From Metallosphaera hakonensis JCM 8857 = DSM 7519 (GTDB lineage: Archaea > Thermoproteota > Thermoprotei_A > Sulfolobales > Sulfolobaceae): a stretch of DNA of 64,000 bases. Position numbers and translations under genes: made by a program. This document shows, piece by piece, positions 37,420 through 47,522 of the stretch (positions are counted from its first letter, which is position 1; each line of letters starts with the position of its first letter). The stretch lies in contig NZ_CP029287.2 of assembly GCF_003201675.2 (NCBI RefSeq), positions 744,001-808,000 of the forward strand. The letters run 5' to 3'. The notes under the pieces are model-generated. The model saw only the letters and a list, made by a program, of their open reading frames with translations. It did no database searches and was not told the origin of the DNA.

Positions 37420-37761
37420 ACGATGTCGTTTAGCCAACTGTTTAATAAATGTTCCCACAAGAGGGTCCCACCAGTTTACGCTTATTCCAGTTTAGCATAA
37501 TGGAAACAGAAGTTTCACGTTAGATCTAAATACTTACTCTAGCTTAACGGGGAAGAGCTGGAAAAATTCCCTTCAGTGAGCAGACCACACTTAAACTTCT
37601 TTATGGGTCACCAATTTTCTTAATTGTTAGACGCATTGAATTCTCTCAAATTCAAAATTTACTGTAGATTTAAAAGCAGATTTAGCTCCGGTTTTTGGAA
37701 ACCTTGAAACTTTGACCTCTTTTCGTTAACTTTTTCAGCGAACTCTTCATCTCAGCTTTTA

Positions 37762-38358
37762 ATGAAATTTATTAAATTCCCTAAGCGCGAAAAGGATGTT
37801 CACGTTGCCCTGGAAATAGCGTCAGAACTTTTCTCATCCAGGTTGGGTATAGCCTTGGGTTTACCGATCAATGAGACTGAACTCATGGAGTTTGAGCCCG
37901 GTAAGTACGCTCTTTCAATGGATCGTCTTGAGGAAGTTGGAGGAAATGTCGTGACCAACATTCGTGAGTTGGGTATGAGCCTGCCCTTTGAAGAGTTCCT
38001 GCTCAATATAGACCTCAAGAAAGAACACGTAATGATGAAACATGGAAAAGGTTACATAATAGATCACGGCCATGCCCTCGATGCTTGGAAACCACTTTAT
38101 TACGTGGAGCAGATCCTTTACTCTCCAGTTACCAGGTTTAACTTGTGGGCCACAGAGGATACTTTAAAAGAAGGAGTGGAGATAGTCAAGGGAATAAACA
38201 TCGATGAGGCAATCAAGGAGTTGAGAGCCTCAATGAAAAGCGTGATGGAAGCTAAGATATGTGACCTATTTACCAAGGAAGTTATGGAAGAACACCTAAA
38301 CATATCCTCTAAAATTCTAAGGTCCAGGAAAAACATTGTTCCTAGATTCTATGGTTAA
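37762..38358 (+). CDS. HipA-like kinase-fold protein
   Basis: In this 198-residue protein, ELFSSRLGIALGLPINETEL resembles the helix found in HipA-type kinases, FEEFLLNIDLKKEHVMMK fits the catalytic loop and GYIIDHGHALDA the metal-binding DxG-like segment (compare PF20613, the archaeal and bacterial HipA_2 group). The loop has N-x-D-x-K where N-x-D-x-x-x-N would be expected, with His in place of the second Asn, so activity is doubtful. No HipB-type neighbour is present; it follows VapBC by about 300 bases on the other strand. The call rests on motifs only. Confidence 0.45.
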   Translation: MKFIKFPKREKDVHVALEIASELFSSRLGIALGLPINETELMEFEPGKYALSMDRLEEVGGNVVTNIRELGMSLPFEEFLLNIDLKKEHVMMKHGKGYIIDHGHALDAWKPLYYVEQILYSPVTRFNLWATEDTLKEGVEIVKGINIDEAIKELRASMKSVMEAKICDLFTKEVMEEHLNISSKILRSRKNIVPRFYG

Positions 38359-38415
38359 TTTTCAAAGTTTTAGTCCTAAGAATAATATATAATCGTTGGC
38401 CAACATTATCTAATT

Positions 38416-38889
38416 ATGGAATGCGACGCTGCTGTGGTACTGATAATTAGGGGTGATGGAAAATTCCTTGTAATCAAGAGAGCCGATCAGAAGGGGGATC
38501 CGTGGAGTGGTCATATGGCACTACCAGGGGGCCACAGGGACGGTAACGAGACCTGTGAGGAAACGGCTGTAAGAGAATCAAAGGAGGAGGTCGGAATAGA
38601 ACCCAAGGACTTGAGGTTCTTCGGGATATATTGGCCCAGTAATAGGAGGGATCTTCATGTGGCGGTCTTTATAGGTTACACCGATTCCAATGACGTTAAT
38701 CCCGATCGTGAGGTTGCCAAGTGGTTCTGGATAGATCCAAGAGAACTTAAAGAAGAAGACAATCATTTCCTTTATCAAGATTATGTAATTTGGGGTATGA
38801 CGTACAGGATCTTGAAAGACTACCTTTCAGCCCGGCAACGATCAAGTCATCAAATCCAAGCCGTCGACCAGTCATCACTTGAGGAATAG
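38416..38889 (+). CDS. Nudix hydrolase
   Basis: This 157-residue protein carries the full Nudix box GX5EX7REUXEEXGU between [15 protein letters not shown] and [10 protein letters not shown] (about residues 40-62). The N-terminal stretch [20 protein letters not shown] and the loop after it resemble CoA pyrophosphatase-type members. It would hydrolyse a nucleoside diphosphate derivative such as CoA, NADH or an oxidised nucleotide. Its end overlaps the convergent TIP49 gene by 15 bases. Confidence 0.9.
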   Translation: MECDAAVVLIIRGDGKFLVIKRADQKGDPWSGHMALPGGHRDGNETCEETAVRESKEEVGIEPKDLRFFGIYWPSNRRDLHVAVFIGYTDSNDVNPDREVAKWFWIDPRELKEEDNHFLYQDYVIWGMTYRILKDYLSARQRSSHQIQAVDQSSLEE

Positions 38890-40233
38890 ATTTTCGTAGT
38901 CCTTTACATATTTTACGCTTCTTTTGACGTCACTGAACAACTTCGATGCCTCCTTAACGTCATCCGCCTTAACTACAGCCCTCCCAGCCTTTCTAGCTAA
39001 GACTTGAGAGGGTTCCAGAAGTTGAATTGCGTATCGTAAGCTCTCCTCTGAGGCCATATTCGTTAGTTCGTCTAAAGCCATGGGCTCCAACTCTATGTCA
39101 AGCTCTTCCGCTCTGATCGCAATTATGTCCTTACTTTCCTCCTTAGTATAGGGCCTCGTGGTTATTATCAACAACCTATCTAGGAGATCCAGGGGCATTC
39201 CGTGTGGCGATTCAACGTCAGTTCCCCTAATCCTAGTAGTTCCGCGGTTTGTGGCTAGAACTAAGATTGGTGCCAATTCCGCCTCTAAGGCTTTAGTTAG
39301 GAAGGAGAATGTCTCGATATCGAGCATATGGGCATCGTCTATGAAGAGTACCCCAGGAATGAGTTCTGCCGAACCCTTACTTATCATATCTTTCACGTAA
39401 GCGTCAACCTGTTTCCTTACATCTTGACTGATCTCCCTTTCACTCCAGAGGGAGAAGATGGCCGTAATAGAGAGACTCTGTGCGGCCAACGTCATATCTA
39501 GATCATAAAGAGTGAACGTGTTAGTGAGCTCCTTTTCCTTCTTCACGGGCCCTGAGGGAATATCCACCAGCTTTCCGGCTTCAATATCATATGTTTTGGC
39601 TCCCTCGAATCCCTTGGCCTTTCCCATCTTCACTACATTACCTGTCTCTGCGTCTATCCAGATCACGTCTCCCTTCCTTATTCCCATCTTGTTGATTTGC
39701 TCTGCAATGCTCTCCCCTGCAGTCAAAGTTCTTTCCTCCTCAGTTGTCCCCAATTTTATCTCCACTTCTCTAGGGATCTGAACGTATGGATTTACTTTGC
39801 TCCTGGCGATTTTTACCCTTATCTCCTTTACTACGCCCTCATAGACCATTCTCCTTTGCCTTACTCTCACGCCTATGGACTTCCTCAAGGCTTGTGTTAA
39901 GACCTCTGTTTTCTTGATATCCACAGAGTAGATCTCTGAGGCATTCAAGGTATTGAACGGAGTGTCCTCTCCCAACTCCTTTGCTATGCCCACAGCCAGA
40001 GCAGTCTTACCTGTTCCGGGAGGTCCCACAAGAAGGATCCCCTTCCCGGCCATCTTTCCTTGCCTTATTAATTGGACAACTATCCACGCAGCTTCGCGGG
40101 CTTCAAGCTGGCCAACCAACCCATCGGCCTTGGGCTTGGGTTTACCGCTCTCGTCTATACCTAACCCAGTAATGTGACTATGAATACTTGCTCTCTCAGT
40201 TTCAACTCTTCGTATTTCCTTTATCTCAGCCAT
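38875..40233 (-). CDS. TIP49/RuvB-like AAA+ ATPase
   Basis: This 452-residue archaeal homologue of the eukaryotic RuvBL1/2 helicases has Walker [17 protein letters not shown] (about residues 69-84), an OB-like insertion in domain II (residues 125-230), Walker [12 protein letters not shown] and sensor 1 ILVLATNRG. In eukaryotes this family works in chromatin remodelling and complex assembly. The archaeal role is not defined. The length matches the family. ATG 40233 opens [20 protein letters not shown]. Confidence 0.93.
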   Translation of the reverse strand: MAEIKEIRRVETERASIHSHITGLGIDESGKPKPKADGLVGQLEAREAAWIVVQLIRQGKMAGKGILLVGPPGTGKTALAVGIAKELGEDTPFNTLNASEIYSVDIKKTEVLTQALRKSIGVRVRQRRMVYEGVVKEIRVKIARSKVNPYVQIPREVEIKLGTTEEERTLTAGESIAEQINKMGIRKGDVIWIDAETGNVVKMGKAKGFEGAKTYDIEAGKLVDIPSGPVKKEKELTNTFTLYDLDMTLAAQSLSITAIFSLWSEREISQDVRKQVDAYVKDMISKGSAELIPGVLFIDDAHMLDIETFSFLTKALEAELAPILVLATNRGTTRIRGTDVESPHGMPLDLLDRLLIITTRPYTKEESKDIIAIRAEELDIELEPMALDELTNMASEESLRYAIQLLEPSQVLARKAGRAVVKADDVKEASKLFSDVKRSVKYVKDYENLFLK

Positions 40234-40630
40234 GGGCCATCATTAACTTAGTGGAAGTAAAACTTTTGAATTTAACTATTAGAACTGGGTAAATGACCAG
40301 GCATATGAACAGTTTCAGATTCGGGTGACTGAGCGTCATTAAATTTTAACGATCTTGGAAAATTCTCAATCTATTATTGACCCATTTTAGGTAGACAAGG
40401 GAGATAGTTGTTTGAATCTCCTTGTGCGTTGTTCAAGGAGTTTCTCGACGTAGGAAATTTCATTATTATTTAAGTAAAAATATTTCGTAGCACTATCAAA
40501 TCTGTTACCACTATTTTCACGTAGTATTACACTCTCTGAAGTTTAACTCCACTAAAGTTATAGTCTTTTTATCCATTCTAATCCTGTGATGATAACCTTT
40601 GGGTCAGAAAAGTGACGAGGTGGCGGCTAA
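40234..40630. other. Intergenic region, nothing assigned
   Basis: Divergent promoters for the TIP49-type and PfkB genes must lie here. I see no gene, RNA or repeat. Confidence 0.5.
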
Positions 40631-41485
40631 CTGACTGTTCCAGTTCATCTTTCGGTTGGAAAATTGAACGTCGATATTATTGTGAAGGCTGATAGGGTTC
40701 CAGAGCCAGACAACCCGTTCTACACAGACGTCTTGACTCTTCTCCCTGGAGGGGCAGCAACGAATTACGCGCTGAGCGTGCATAGATTGGGTCACGGTTC
40801 CAAGGTCCTAGCGAAGATAGGCAAGTCTCCTATAGTTAAAGCGTTGATGACGCAGTTGGCTGAGGAAGGGGTAGGATTGGACTACGTCGAGGAGATTGAG
40901 ACTGAACCCAGTATGGCGCTAATCTTCTTGAGGAGCGATGGTAAGATCTCCATGATAAGGAAAATTGCCAGTAATCTTATTCCTACAGCAGAGGACGTCA
41001 GTAAGATGAGGGGCATGTTCGATGTCATTCACTTTGCATCTGTTCCGCCCACATCTGTAATATATGATGAAGGCGCCAAACTGGTAACCTATGATCCCGG
41101 CCCGTATGCTTCAGAGTACAGCGGGGAGAAAGTTGACGTAATTTTCACCAATGAAGCGGAATATGGTAGGTTGGGTTCTAGAATAAATGCTAGATTGACT
41201 GTAATCAAAAGAGGTTCCAAAGGTGCAACGGTTCTAGGAGATGGCACAGAGTGTGAAGCTGAGGCTCATAAGGTTAACCCTGTAGACACCACAGGTGCGG
41301 GAGACGTTTTCGACGCCGCTTTTAACGTAAAGTACTCCGTTGACGAACCCATAGAGGAAGCGTTACGTTTCGCCATAACGGCCTCCGCTTTGAAAGTTCA
41401 AAGGCTTGGGGGAATCAGTTCGCCGACGTTGGAACAGGTGACGGAAAGACTCAAAAGATCCAGTGTAAAAGTAATTTGTAGATGA
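40631..41485 (+). CDS. PfkB-family carbohydrate/nucleoside kinase
   Basis: This ribokinase-fold enzyme has an N-terminal strand VGKLNVDIIVKADRVPEPDN, GGAATNYALSVHRLG for the substrate loop, and the C-terminal PfkB signature NPVDTTGAGDVFDAAF with the catalytic Asp. The substrate is unclear (sugar or nucleoside). The start is odd: the conserved frame extends upstream of TTG 40664 through HLSVGK to CTG 40631, right after an in-frame TAA, and no ATG or GTG is available. I therefore give CTG 40631 as the boundary; TTG 40664 is possible but would cut into the first strand. Confidence 0.8.
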   Translation: MTVPVHLSVGKLNVDIIVKADRVPEPDNPFYTDVLTLLPGGAATNYALSVHRLGHGSKVLAKIGKSPIVKALMTQLAEEGVGLDYVEEIETEPSMALIFLRSDGKISMIRKIASNLIPTAEDVSKMRGMFDVIHFASVPPTSVIYDEGAKLVTYDPGPYASEYSGEKVDVIFTNEAEYGRLGSRINARLTVIKRGSKGATVLGDGTECEAEAHKVNPVDTTGAGDVFDAAFNVKYSVDEPIEEALRFAITASALKVQRLGGISSPTLEQVTERLKRSSVKVICR

Positions 41486-42534
41486 TTGTATTATTTGTTG
41501 ATATTGATTACTTCTTTGCCCAAGTAGAGGAGGTTCTGAATCCCTCGCTCAGGGGAAAACCTGTGGTCGTATGCGTGTATTCTGGGAGAACGGAGGACAG
41601 TGGGGCGGTAGCCACATCAAATTACGTTGCAAGGAAACTGGGAATTAAGGCAGGTATGCCCATAGTTAAGGCAAAAGAGTTAGGGAAAGACGCGGTTTTC
41701 CTTCCCATGAGGAAGGAGCTGTACCAGGAAATATCAAATAGGGTCATGGAGATAATATCGAAATATGGCGAATCCCTTGAGGTAGCCAGCATAGACGAGG
41801 CCTATCTGGATATAACTAACAAGGTTAGTAATTTCTCTGAGGCCGAAATCCTAGCCCGCAAACTGAAGGAGGAAATCCTAGAAAAAGAGAAACTTAGGGT
41901 CACGATAGGCATAGGGCCTAACAAGGTTCTCGCTAAAATAATCGGGGATAAGAGTAAACCGAACGGATTAGGAGTGGTCACTCCAGAGGACGTATCCAGG
42001 TTCATAGACGAGCTGGACATATCGGACGTGCCTGGAATAGGAAAAATAACAGAAGGTGTACTGAGAAAAACTGGAATAAATAAGTTGGCCGATATTAGGA
42101 AGTTTAGCCTTGAGGAGTTATCTAAACTCGTAGGGAGGAGCAGATCGATCTATCTCATAAGTCTTGCTAACAACACTTACAGAGAACCGGTCAAACCTAG
42201 GGAGTTAACTCATAAGGGGAGGTACCTCACGTTAACGGAGAACACCAGGGATATTAGGATTATCATGCCCTTTCTCAAGAGGGCCTTAAGCGAGGCCTAT
42301 GGAAAGATACAGGGAATTCCCATGGAGATATACGTCGTGGCCATAATGGAAGACTTGGACATCGTGAGCAAGGGTAGGAGCTTCAAATTCGGCATCACTC
42401 AAGATTTAGCTTTAAGGACAGCCGAGGATTTGCTAAGGAAAATTCTCGATACCGATACCAGGAAAATTAGGAGAGTTGGAGTGAGACTAGGTAAAATACT
42501 AAGGTCTTCAACTCTAGAGGATTTCTTCCACTGA
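41482..42534 (+). CDS. dpo4: Y-family DNA polymerase IV (Dpo4/Dbh)
   Basis: This 350-residue lesion-bypass polymerase is of the Sulfolobus Dpo4/Dbh type. The palm carries VLFVDIDYFFAQVEE (first Asp) and SIDEAYLDITN (catalytic Asp-Glu); the fingers region is AVATSNYVARKLGIKAGMPI. DVPGIGKITEGVLRKTGI is the helix-hairpin-helix of the thumb. The last 110 residues form the little finger. It has four-base ATGA coupling to the PfkB gene. Dpo4 and Dbh cannot be told apart reliably by eye. Confidence 0.95.
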   Translation: MIVLFVDIDYFFAQVEEVLNPSLRGKPVVVCVYSGRTEDSGAVATSNYVARKLGIKAGMPIVKAKELGKDAVFLPMRKELYQEISNRVMEIISKYGESLEVASIDEAYLDITNKVSNFSEAEILARKLKEEILEKEKLRVTIGIGPNKVLAKIIGDKSKPNGLGVVTPEDVSRFIDELDISDVPGIGKITEGVLRKTGINKLADIRKFSLEELSKLVGRSRSIYLISLANNTYREPVKPRELTHKGRYLTLTENTRDIRIIMPFLKRALSEAYGKIQGIPMEIYVVAIMEDLDIVSKGRSFKFGITQDLALRTAEDLLRKILDTDTRKIRRVGVRLGKILRSSTLEDFFH

Positions 42535-42963
42535 TAGAGTTACTACTCCCCTAAGTTTGTTCAGGTCAGGCTTGCCGTACCTCTCCACGTAATTTATGTA
42601 GCCCAATACCCCTCTGTCTAGGCCTTCTATTTTGGAGCTAATCTGTGGTGAGAGGATCAAAGGAATCCAATTAGTATACCTAAACTTCTCTATTTTTATG
42701 GATCTCGAGATTTTGTCCACGTCCTCTCTCACACCTTCTGCCCTTACAAGAACTTTATCTCCCTCTATAACTTTAACGTCGTTTAACTCTCCATACCGGT
42801 CCTCCGCAATTACGAACCTAGCCTCCCTTCCCCCTTCCACATCTTCAAAGAAGTTCAAGCCGAGGACAAATCTCCCGCTCTCTGACAAGGGTATTAAAAC
42901 AAGCCTCTCTTTTCCCGCAAGCTTAGCTAACGACTTTAATTTGATCAACATCTCTGAAAGCAT
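42514..42963 (-). CDS. Uncharacterised protein divergent from rtcA
   Basis: I do not recognise this 149-residue soluble protein. It begins MLSEMLIKLKSLAKLAGKER and contains FVLGLNFFEDVEGGREARFV and the tail KPDLNKLRGVVTLSVEEIL. The start is ATG 42963 (or 42951, twelve bases later); starts further upstream would overlap rtcA. The two start codons of this gene and rtcA are two bases apart, so each promoter must lie inside the other gene. It overlaps the end of the dpo4 gene by 21 bases. Confidence 0.6.
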   Translation of the reverse strand: MLSEMLIKLKSLAKLAGKERLVLIPLSESGRFVLGLNFFEDVEGGREARFVIAEDRYGELNDVKVIEGDKVLVRAEGVREDVDKISRSIKIEKFRYTNWIPLILSPQISSKIEGLDRGVLGYINYVERYGKPDLNKLRGVVTLSVEEIL

Positions 42964-42965
42964 AC

Positions 42966-43976
42966 ATGATAGAAATAGATGGGTCTTTCGGTGAAGGAGG
43001 AGGGCAAATTCTACGAACATGTTTAACCCTGTCGTCTCTCCTTGGAAAGCCTTTCAGGATCAGAGGAATTAGGAGTAACAGGGAGAACCCAGGTCTTCAA
43101 GCGCAACATTTGGCCAGTGTAAGGCTAATGAAGATGTTGACTGATGCCAGAGTTAAGGGAGACTATCTGGGCTCAACGGAACTTGAGTTTGAGCCCGGTC
43201 CTATTAGAGAGGGTGAATTCTCTATTGATGTGGGGACAGCAGGGAGCGTGTCCCTTGTCGCAGTTACCGCTATTCCGATCATGATCAATAGACGAATAGC
43301 CCTAAGGATTAGGGGAGGGACTGACGTTCCCTTGGCTCCTCCAATTGATTATATGAGACTGGTCTTTCTTGAAGTTCTTGAGATGGCAGGAATTAAAGGG
43401 GAAATTGAGGTTGTGAGACGAGGTCATTATCCTCAAGGTGGAGGCGAGGTAATAGTGAAGGAATTCAGAGGAAATCTTGAGGAGTTTTCATTTAACGAGT
43501 TTGGTGACCTAAAGGAGATATCGGGTATTTCCCACTCGACGTCATTGCCGACACATATTGCCAGGAGGCAAATTGATGGAGCTAGGGAAATCCTTGCAGA
43601 CCTCAACGTTCCGTTAAAAGTCATTGAGGACGTCACAACTCCCGGAAGCAAGGGGACAGGAATTGTATTGGTTGCACGTGGAAAATCCATAATGGGGAGT
43701 AGTAACCTTGGGGAGAAGGGAGTTATGGCTGAGACCGTGGGTCGCATAGCAGCTCAAGAGTTGGTCAGAGAGCTAAGATCTGGAGGGGCAGTAGATTCCC
43801 ACATGAGTGACATGTTAGTTACTTTTTCAGCTATGGCTAACGTTGACTACACAGGTTCTATCCTTACACCGCACGTGGAAACTAACGTTCAAGTAGTGAA
43901 GAAGTTTATCAACGCCGAACTCTCATTGCAGGGTAGAAGCCCCTTTAGACTTAAGAGCAGGGTTCAGGCTCGGTGA
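42966..43976 (+). CDS. rtcA: RNA 3'-terminal phosphate cyclase
   Basis: This 336-residue RtcA converts 3'-phosphate RNA ends to 2',3'-cyclic phosphate through an adenylated histidine. IDGSFGEGGGQILRTCLTLS is the conserved N-terminus, and RSNRENPGLQAQHLAS follows. The inserted domain lies in the middle, and AVDSHMSDMLVTF near residue 280 carries the His that is adenylated. Length is normal. No RtcB is near. Confidence 0.94.
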   Translation: MIEIDGSFGEGGGQILRTCLTLSSLLGKPFRIRGIRSNRENPGLQAQHLASVRLMKMLTDARVKGDYLGSTELEFEPGPIREGEFSIDVGTAGSVSLVAVTAIPIMINRRIALRIRGGTDVPLAPPIDYMRLVFLEVLEMAGIKGEIEVVRRGHYPQGGGEVIVKEFRGNLEEFSFNEFGDLKEISGISHSTSLPTHIARRQIDGAREILADLNVPLKVIEDVTTPGSKGTGIVLVARGKSIMGSSNLGEKGVMAETVGRIAAQELVRELRSGGAVDSHMSDMLVTFSAMANVDYTGSILTPHVETNVQVVKKFINAELSLQGRSPFRLKSRVQAR

Positions 43977-44251
43977 ACTTAACTCGACTCGACGGACAGG
44001 ACCCTTCTCACTGAAGGATCCCCTTTTAATCACATGGAGATAGGATTTAGTACTATTTAGTATCAATCACTTACCTGAAGGCTTCACTGTAATCACGGGC
44101 GATACTATCCATCTCTATCTTTCTAATCCTCGGAAAACGAACGAGGCACACTCAGATTCTTTGGATATTTCGGCAACTTCCTCGTAATACATGAGTTTCA
44201 ATTGTATATATAGAATATATTAATTAAATGGAAGATATCGAATTTTACAGC

Positions 44252-45226
44252 TCAGCCGAATTCATCAGAGTCCGGATATATAACAGCCCTACCCACTATT
44301 TTCCCCTCCATGAGATCCGAGATTGCAGTGTTTATCTCTTTGAGGGAGTAAGGTAAAGCCAGTGTCTTTAGCTTACCGGCCTCATAGAACTTAATAGCCT
44401 TTAGTAGATCCTGATAGGTACCATAGAGGACCCCCCTTATTCTAAGTCCCCTCAAAACCAAGAGTTGTTCTGAGATCTTCAATTCTCCCCCAAACTCTCC
44501 CACAACTCTGAGTTCTCCTGTCCTTTCAAGCAACCAGGGAAGTTCCCTCAGCGTATTGTCGCTCCCCACATAGTCGAGTATAAAATCAAACTTCCGTAAA
44601 CCGACTGATCCAGATAAGTCCGTGGAGTACTCCCCTTTAGAGAACACCAGCTCGTCAGCCCCTAATTCCTTGGCCTTCTTTAACTTGGCTTGGTTTCTAC
44701 CGACTACCCAGACTTCTGCCCCTATGTTTCTCAAAAGCTGAACTGAAAGAAGTGCAACGGCCCCCGTTCCCAATACTCCCACTCGATCACCCTCAATTAT
44801 ACCATGGACTGAGCTAACCGCTGTAACTCCTGCGTCTGCGAGAGGGGCGGTCTCAGCGGGAGACCCATTAACCGGCGCTAGGAGTAGATCTGAGACGTCC
44901 ACTCTCTCAGCGAACCCTCCGTCCCTATGGACTCCTATAACGTTGAGTCTCTCGCAGTATTGCGGATTACCTGATTTGCAGGCTTTGCAGTTACCACATC
45001 CACGAGCGTTATATACAAGGTAGGTCTTGCCTTCTTTGACCACTGCTATTTCGTGCCCCAAAATAATGGGTAATGACAGTCTGATGTCCCAACTCCATTC
45101 ACCCAACAAAATATGTAAGTCACCGTGGCATAGCCCCGTAGCTCCCACTTTCATTGAATTGGAGGGATTAGGTACTTCCACTAGGCTTAAGGGCTTGCCG
45201 AACTCCGTGAGAACAGCCGCTAACAT
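44252..45226 (-). CDS. Zinc-dependent alcohol dehydrogenase (MDR family)
   Basis: This 324-residue medium-chain dehydrogenase has the catalytic zinc ligands in GATGLCHGDLHI and GHEIAVV, the structural zinc loop GCGNCKACKSGNPQYC with all four Cys, and the Rossmann signature VGVLGTGAVALLSV. I chose ATG 45226 because it forms TAATG with the stop of the GS-like gene; an ATG two codons upstream is also in frame. Coupling to the GS-like gene suggests a shared path, perhaps amine or alcohol degradation, but this is inferred. Confidence 0.88.
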   Translation of the reverse strand: MLAAVLTEFGKPLSLVEVPNPSNSMKVGATGLCHGDLHILLGEWSWDIRLSLPIILGHEIAVVKEGKTYLVYNARGCGNCKACKSGNPQYCERLNVIGVHRDGGFAERVDVSDLLLAPVNGSPAETAPLADAGVTAVSSVHGIIEGDRVGVLGTGAVALLSVQLLRNIGAEVWVVGRNQAKLKKAKELGADELVFSKGEYSTDLSGSVGLRKFDFILDYVGSDNTLRELPWLLERTGELRVVGEFGGELKISEQLLVLRGLRIRGVLYGTYQDLLKAIKFYEAGKLKTLALPYSLKEINTAISDLMEGKIVGRAVIYPDSDEFG

Positions 45227-46512
45227 TACCATCCTGCCTTTAGATAAGCGTCTCTTTCCCATTGGGTGATAAAAGATTCATAGTCCTCAATCTCCCTAGC
45301 CTTTAATTCTAGGAATAGCCTCACAAGATCCTCCCCCAAGGAATACTTTAAGGTACCGTCCCTCTCCAGGTTATTTAGCGCCTCCCTAATGTCCCTCGGT
45401 ATAGTTGTTACAACGTTGTTGATCTCGATGTCCAATCCCCTTTCTATCCCGTCTATGCCAGAGAGAATGATAGCCGCCAATAGCAGGTAAGAATTTGTCA
45501 AGGGGTCAGCAAGCCTAAACTCAATGGACTTGCTTTCCTTCACGTTGCTAGGTATTCTAAGGAGGAAGTGTCTCTCGGTTCCCATACCTCCCAAATTGGG
45601 AGTTATCAGCTCCTTGAACCTTTTGTAGGAATTTATGGTAGGCGATGCTATGGCCAATATGCTACCCAAATGTTCCAGTATACCGCTGAAGAACGAATAC
45701 GCTGTCTTACTGAGTCCTATTCCCTTAGGGTCGTTTGAATCCAGCATTGCATCAGAACCATCTGTTTTAACTAAACGAAGGTATATGTCCATACTACTCC
45801 CTGGCGTATTACTGAAGGGTTTCGGCATAAAAGTCGCTACCTTGTTATATAATTTGGCAACATCACGTATTACTTCCCTAGCAGTTATGAGATAGTCTGA
45901 GGATACCATGGCGTCGCTCGAAGAAAATGTGATCTCGTATTGACCAGGTCCGTAGTGTTTATTGATCATTTCAACCTGAACTCCAACCAATTCGAGGTAC
46001 TTTATAACGTCCTTCAGGAAGCCCTGTTGGTCCATAAGACCCTCAGGAGAGAAGGCCTTGCCTTGATCTGATGGTTCCATTCCGTTTTGGTCGTCCTTAA
46101 GGAGATAGAAGGTGGGTTCAAAGGAGGTCTCAAGTCTCAATCCGTGCTCCTCGAGTCTGCTGATTGCCCTTTGAAGGAGACTTCTTGTACAGTACTTTAA
46201 TGGGGTTCCATCCGGTGAAAATAGAAATGAGAGGACCCTAGCTGTCCTTTCTAGATAAGGAATGATAACGAACGATTGGGGATCTGGAATCGCCAACATA
46301 TCTTCGTACTTTGTCCTCATGGGACGATCTAAGTAATCTAACATGACCAGAGATTCAGCATAGGGTACGCCTTGATTCGTGCTCATGACTTTCTCAAACT
46401 CGGCTCTTCTCAGCGATCTCCCTCTTACGTGACCCAAAAGGTCTATGAACTCAACCCTAACGTAATCTATCCTGCCTGACTTGAGTGTTTCCATGAGATC
46501 TGTCCTGGACAA
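45226..46512 (-). CDS. Glutamine synthetase-like ligase
   Basis: This 428-residue protein of the GS superfamily keeps the metal-binding GPGQYEITF and the later [17 protein letters not shown], but the histidine of the GSGxH loop is replaced (PGSSMDIYL) and the NSYKRF-to-RIP segment is altered. The N-terminal [18 protein letters not shown] and [16 protein letters not shown] are typical. It may be a gamma-glutamyl-amine ligase rather than the ammonia-assimilating GlnA. It is coupled to an alcohol dehydrogenase. The start is ATG 46512; a weak TATA-like box precedes it. Confidence 0.8.
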   Translation of the reverse strand: MSRTDLMETLKSGRIDYVRVEFIDLLGHVRGRSLRRAEFEKVMSTNQGVPYAESLVMLDYLDRPMRTKYEDMLAIPDPQSFVIIPYLERTARVLSFLFSPDGTPLKYCTRSLLQRAISRLEEHGLRLETSFEPTFYLLKDDQNGMEPSDQGKAFSPEGLMDQQGFLKDVIKYLELVGVQVEMINKHYGPGQYEITFSSSDAMVSSDYLITAREVIRDVAKLYNKVATFMPKPFSNTPGSSMDIYLRLVKTDGSDAMLDSNDPKGIGLSKTAYSFFSGILEHLGSILAIASPTINSYKRFKELITPNLGGMGTERHFLLRIPSNVKESKSIEFRLADPLTNSYLLLAAIILSGIDGIERGLDIEINNVVTTIPRDIREALNNLERDGTLKYSLGEDLVRLFLELKAREIEDYESFITQWERDAYLKAGW

Positions 46513-46790
46513 TTTAATCTGCAGATTAGTGATACGTTGGAATTAAAAGTCTTAAATAGGTCTCAAGGATTCGCTAAGGTCAAGGGAGATGTGCGGAGTA
46601 CCTACCTTTAAGGTGAGGAGAAAGTGGATTGGTACAGCATTAAGTGTCATGATATTCGTAGCTAAAGTTTTTTACAAATTCATAGTTAGGATTAGAGGCG
46701 TTCCCAGCTCATATTAATTGGAAAATAAATTCTGCAACGGAAGATGAAAATTAAGGATTGAGTAAATCTCTTCTAAAAGGTCTTGGCATG

Positions 46791-47522
46791 TTAAAGTGAG
46801 ATCAAGAGTTGACCTAAAAATATGGATAATAAGCCTGAAATGAAAATCCCATCGAAAGTCCCCATACCTCCCACACTTATTATCTGGGGTCTAGCCTCTA
46901 GAATCTTCTTTGTATTAAGTAAGTCAGCTCCAACTAAAGTGCCTATAACGCTACTTACATAAGCCGACATTGGGACTAATATGGGCTCATGAAAGAAAAG
47001 GATGTAACTCAATAGAACGGAAAATACGGGCGCAATTAGTGGGTTCATTACAACTCCCACTCCGTTTACGACCTTAGAGAATACCTTCGATATCAAAATT
47101 AGGACGAGAATGTCAATTAAGACAAATATTTTTTCTGGCATTAGAATAAGAAGGGTTATCGACAGGAGAAGAGGGATTATGGCGCCACCAATATTAAATG
47201 CGAAAAGAGTCTTCACTCTAGATCTCTCCAACCTCGGGACGTAAATGGGAAATCCAAACACGTACATCACATCATATTCAGGCACAATCACAGGGTTCTC
47301 AAATTCCTTAACAACTACGTTTACTGGGCTTAACGCCAAGCTCAAAAACGAGATTTCCACAGCTAAAGCGTAACCGAGGCTCGGAGGAAAACCAGCGTAA
47401 ACAAGTAGATCTCGAAAGTAACTTATCGATATAACTAACAGAATTAAACTTAAGATGAGATATACGGGAAAGATTAGCCCCCTTACGGGCGAGATTATTA
47501 TGATTCTATCCAAGTATCTCAA
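46791..47522 (-). CDS. DUF1614 membrane protein
   Basis: This 243-residue protein has about seven hydrophobic segments, and its C-terminus IISVGGMGTFDGIFISGLLS matches the DUF1614 signature (GGxGTFDGIFxxG). Function unknown. It overlaps the cobY-like gene by four bases and follows it on the same strand; the family occurs near cobamide or nucleotidyltransferase genes in some archaea, but the link is not proven. Confidence 0.75.
   Translation of the reverse strand: MRYLDRIIIISPVRGLIFPVYLILSLILLVISISYFRDLLVYAGFPPSLGYALAVEISFLSLALSPVNVVVKEFENPVIVPEYDVMYVFGFPIYVPRLERSRVKTLFAFNIGGAIIPLLLSITLLILMPEKIFVLIDILVLILISKVFSKVVNGVGVVMNPLIAPVFSVLLSYILFFHEPILVPMSAYVSSVIGTLVGADLLNTKKILEARPQIISVGGMGTFDGIFISGLLSIFLGQLLISL

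Noticed and set aside
40604-40795. Minus-strand ORF across the PfkB start
   Set aside because: Antisense shadow of a clear kinase gene.
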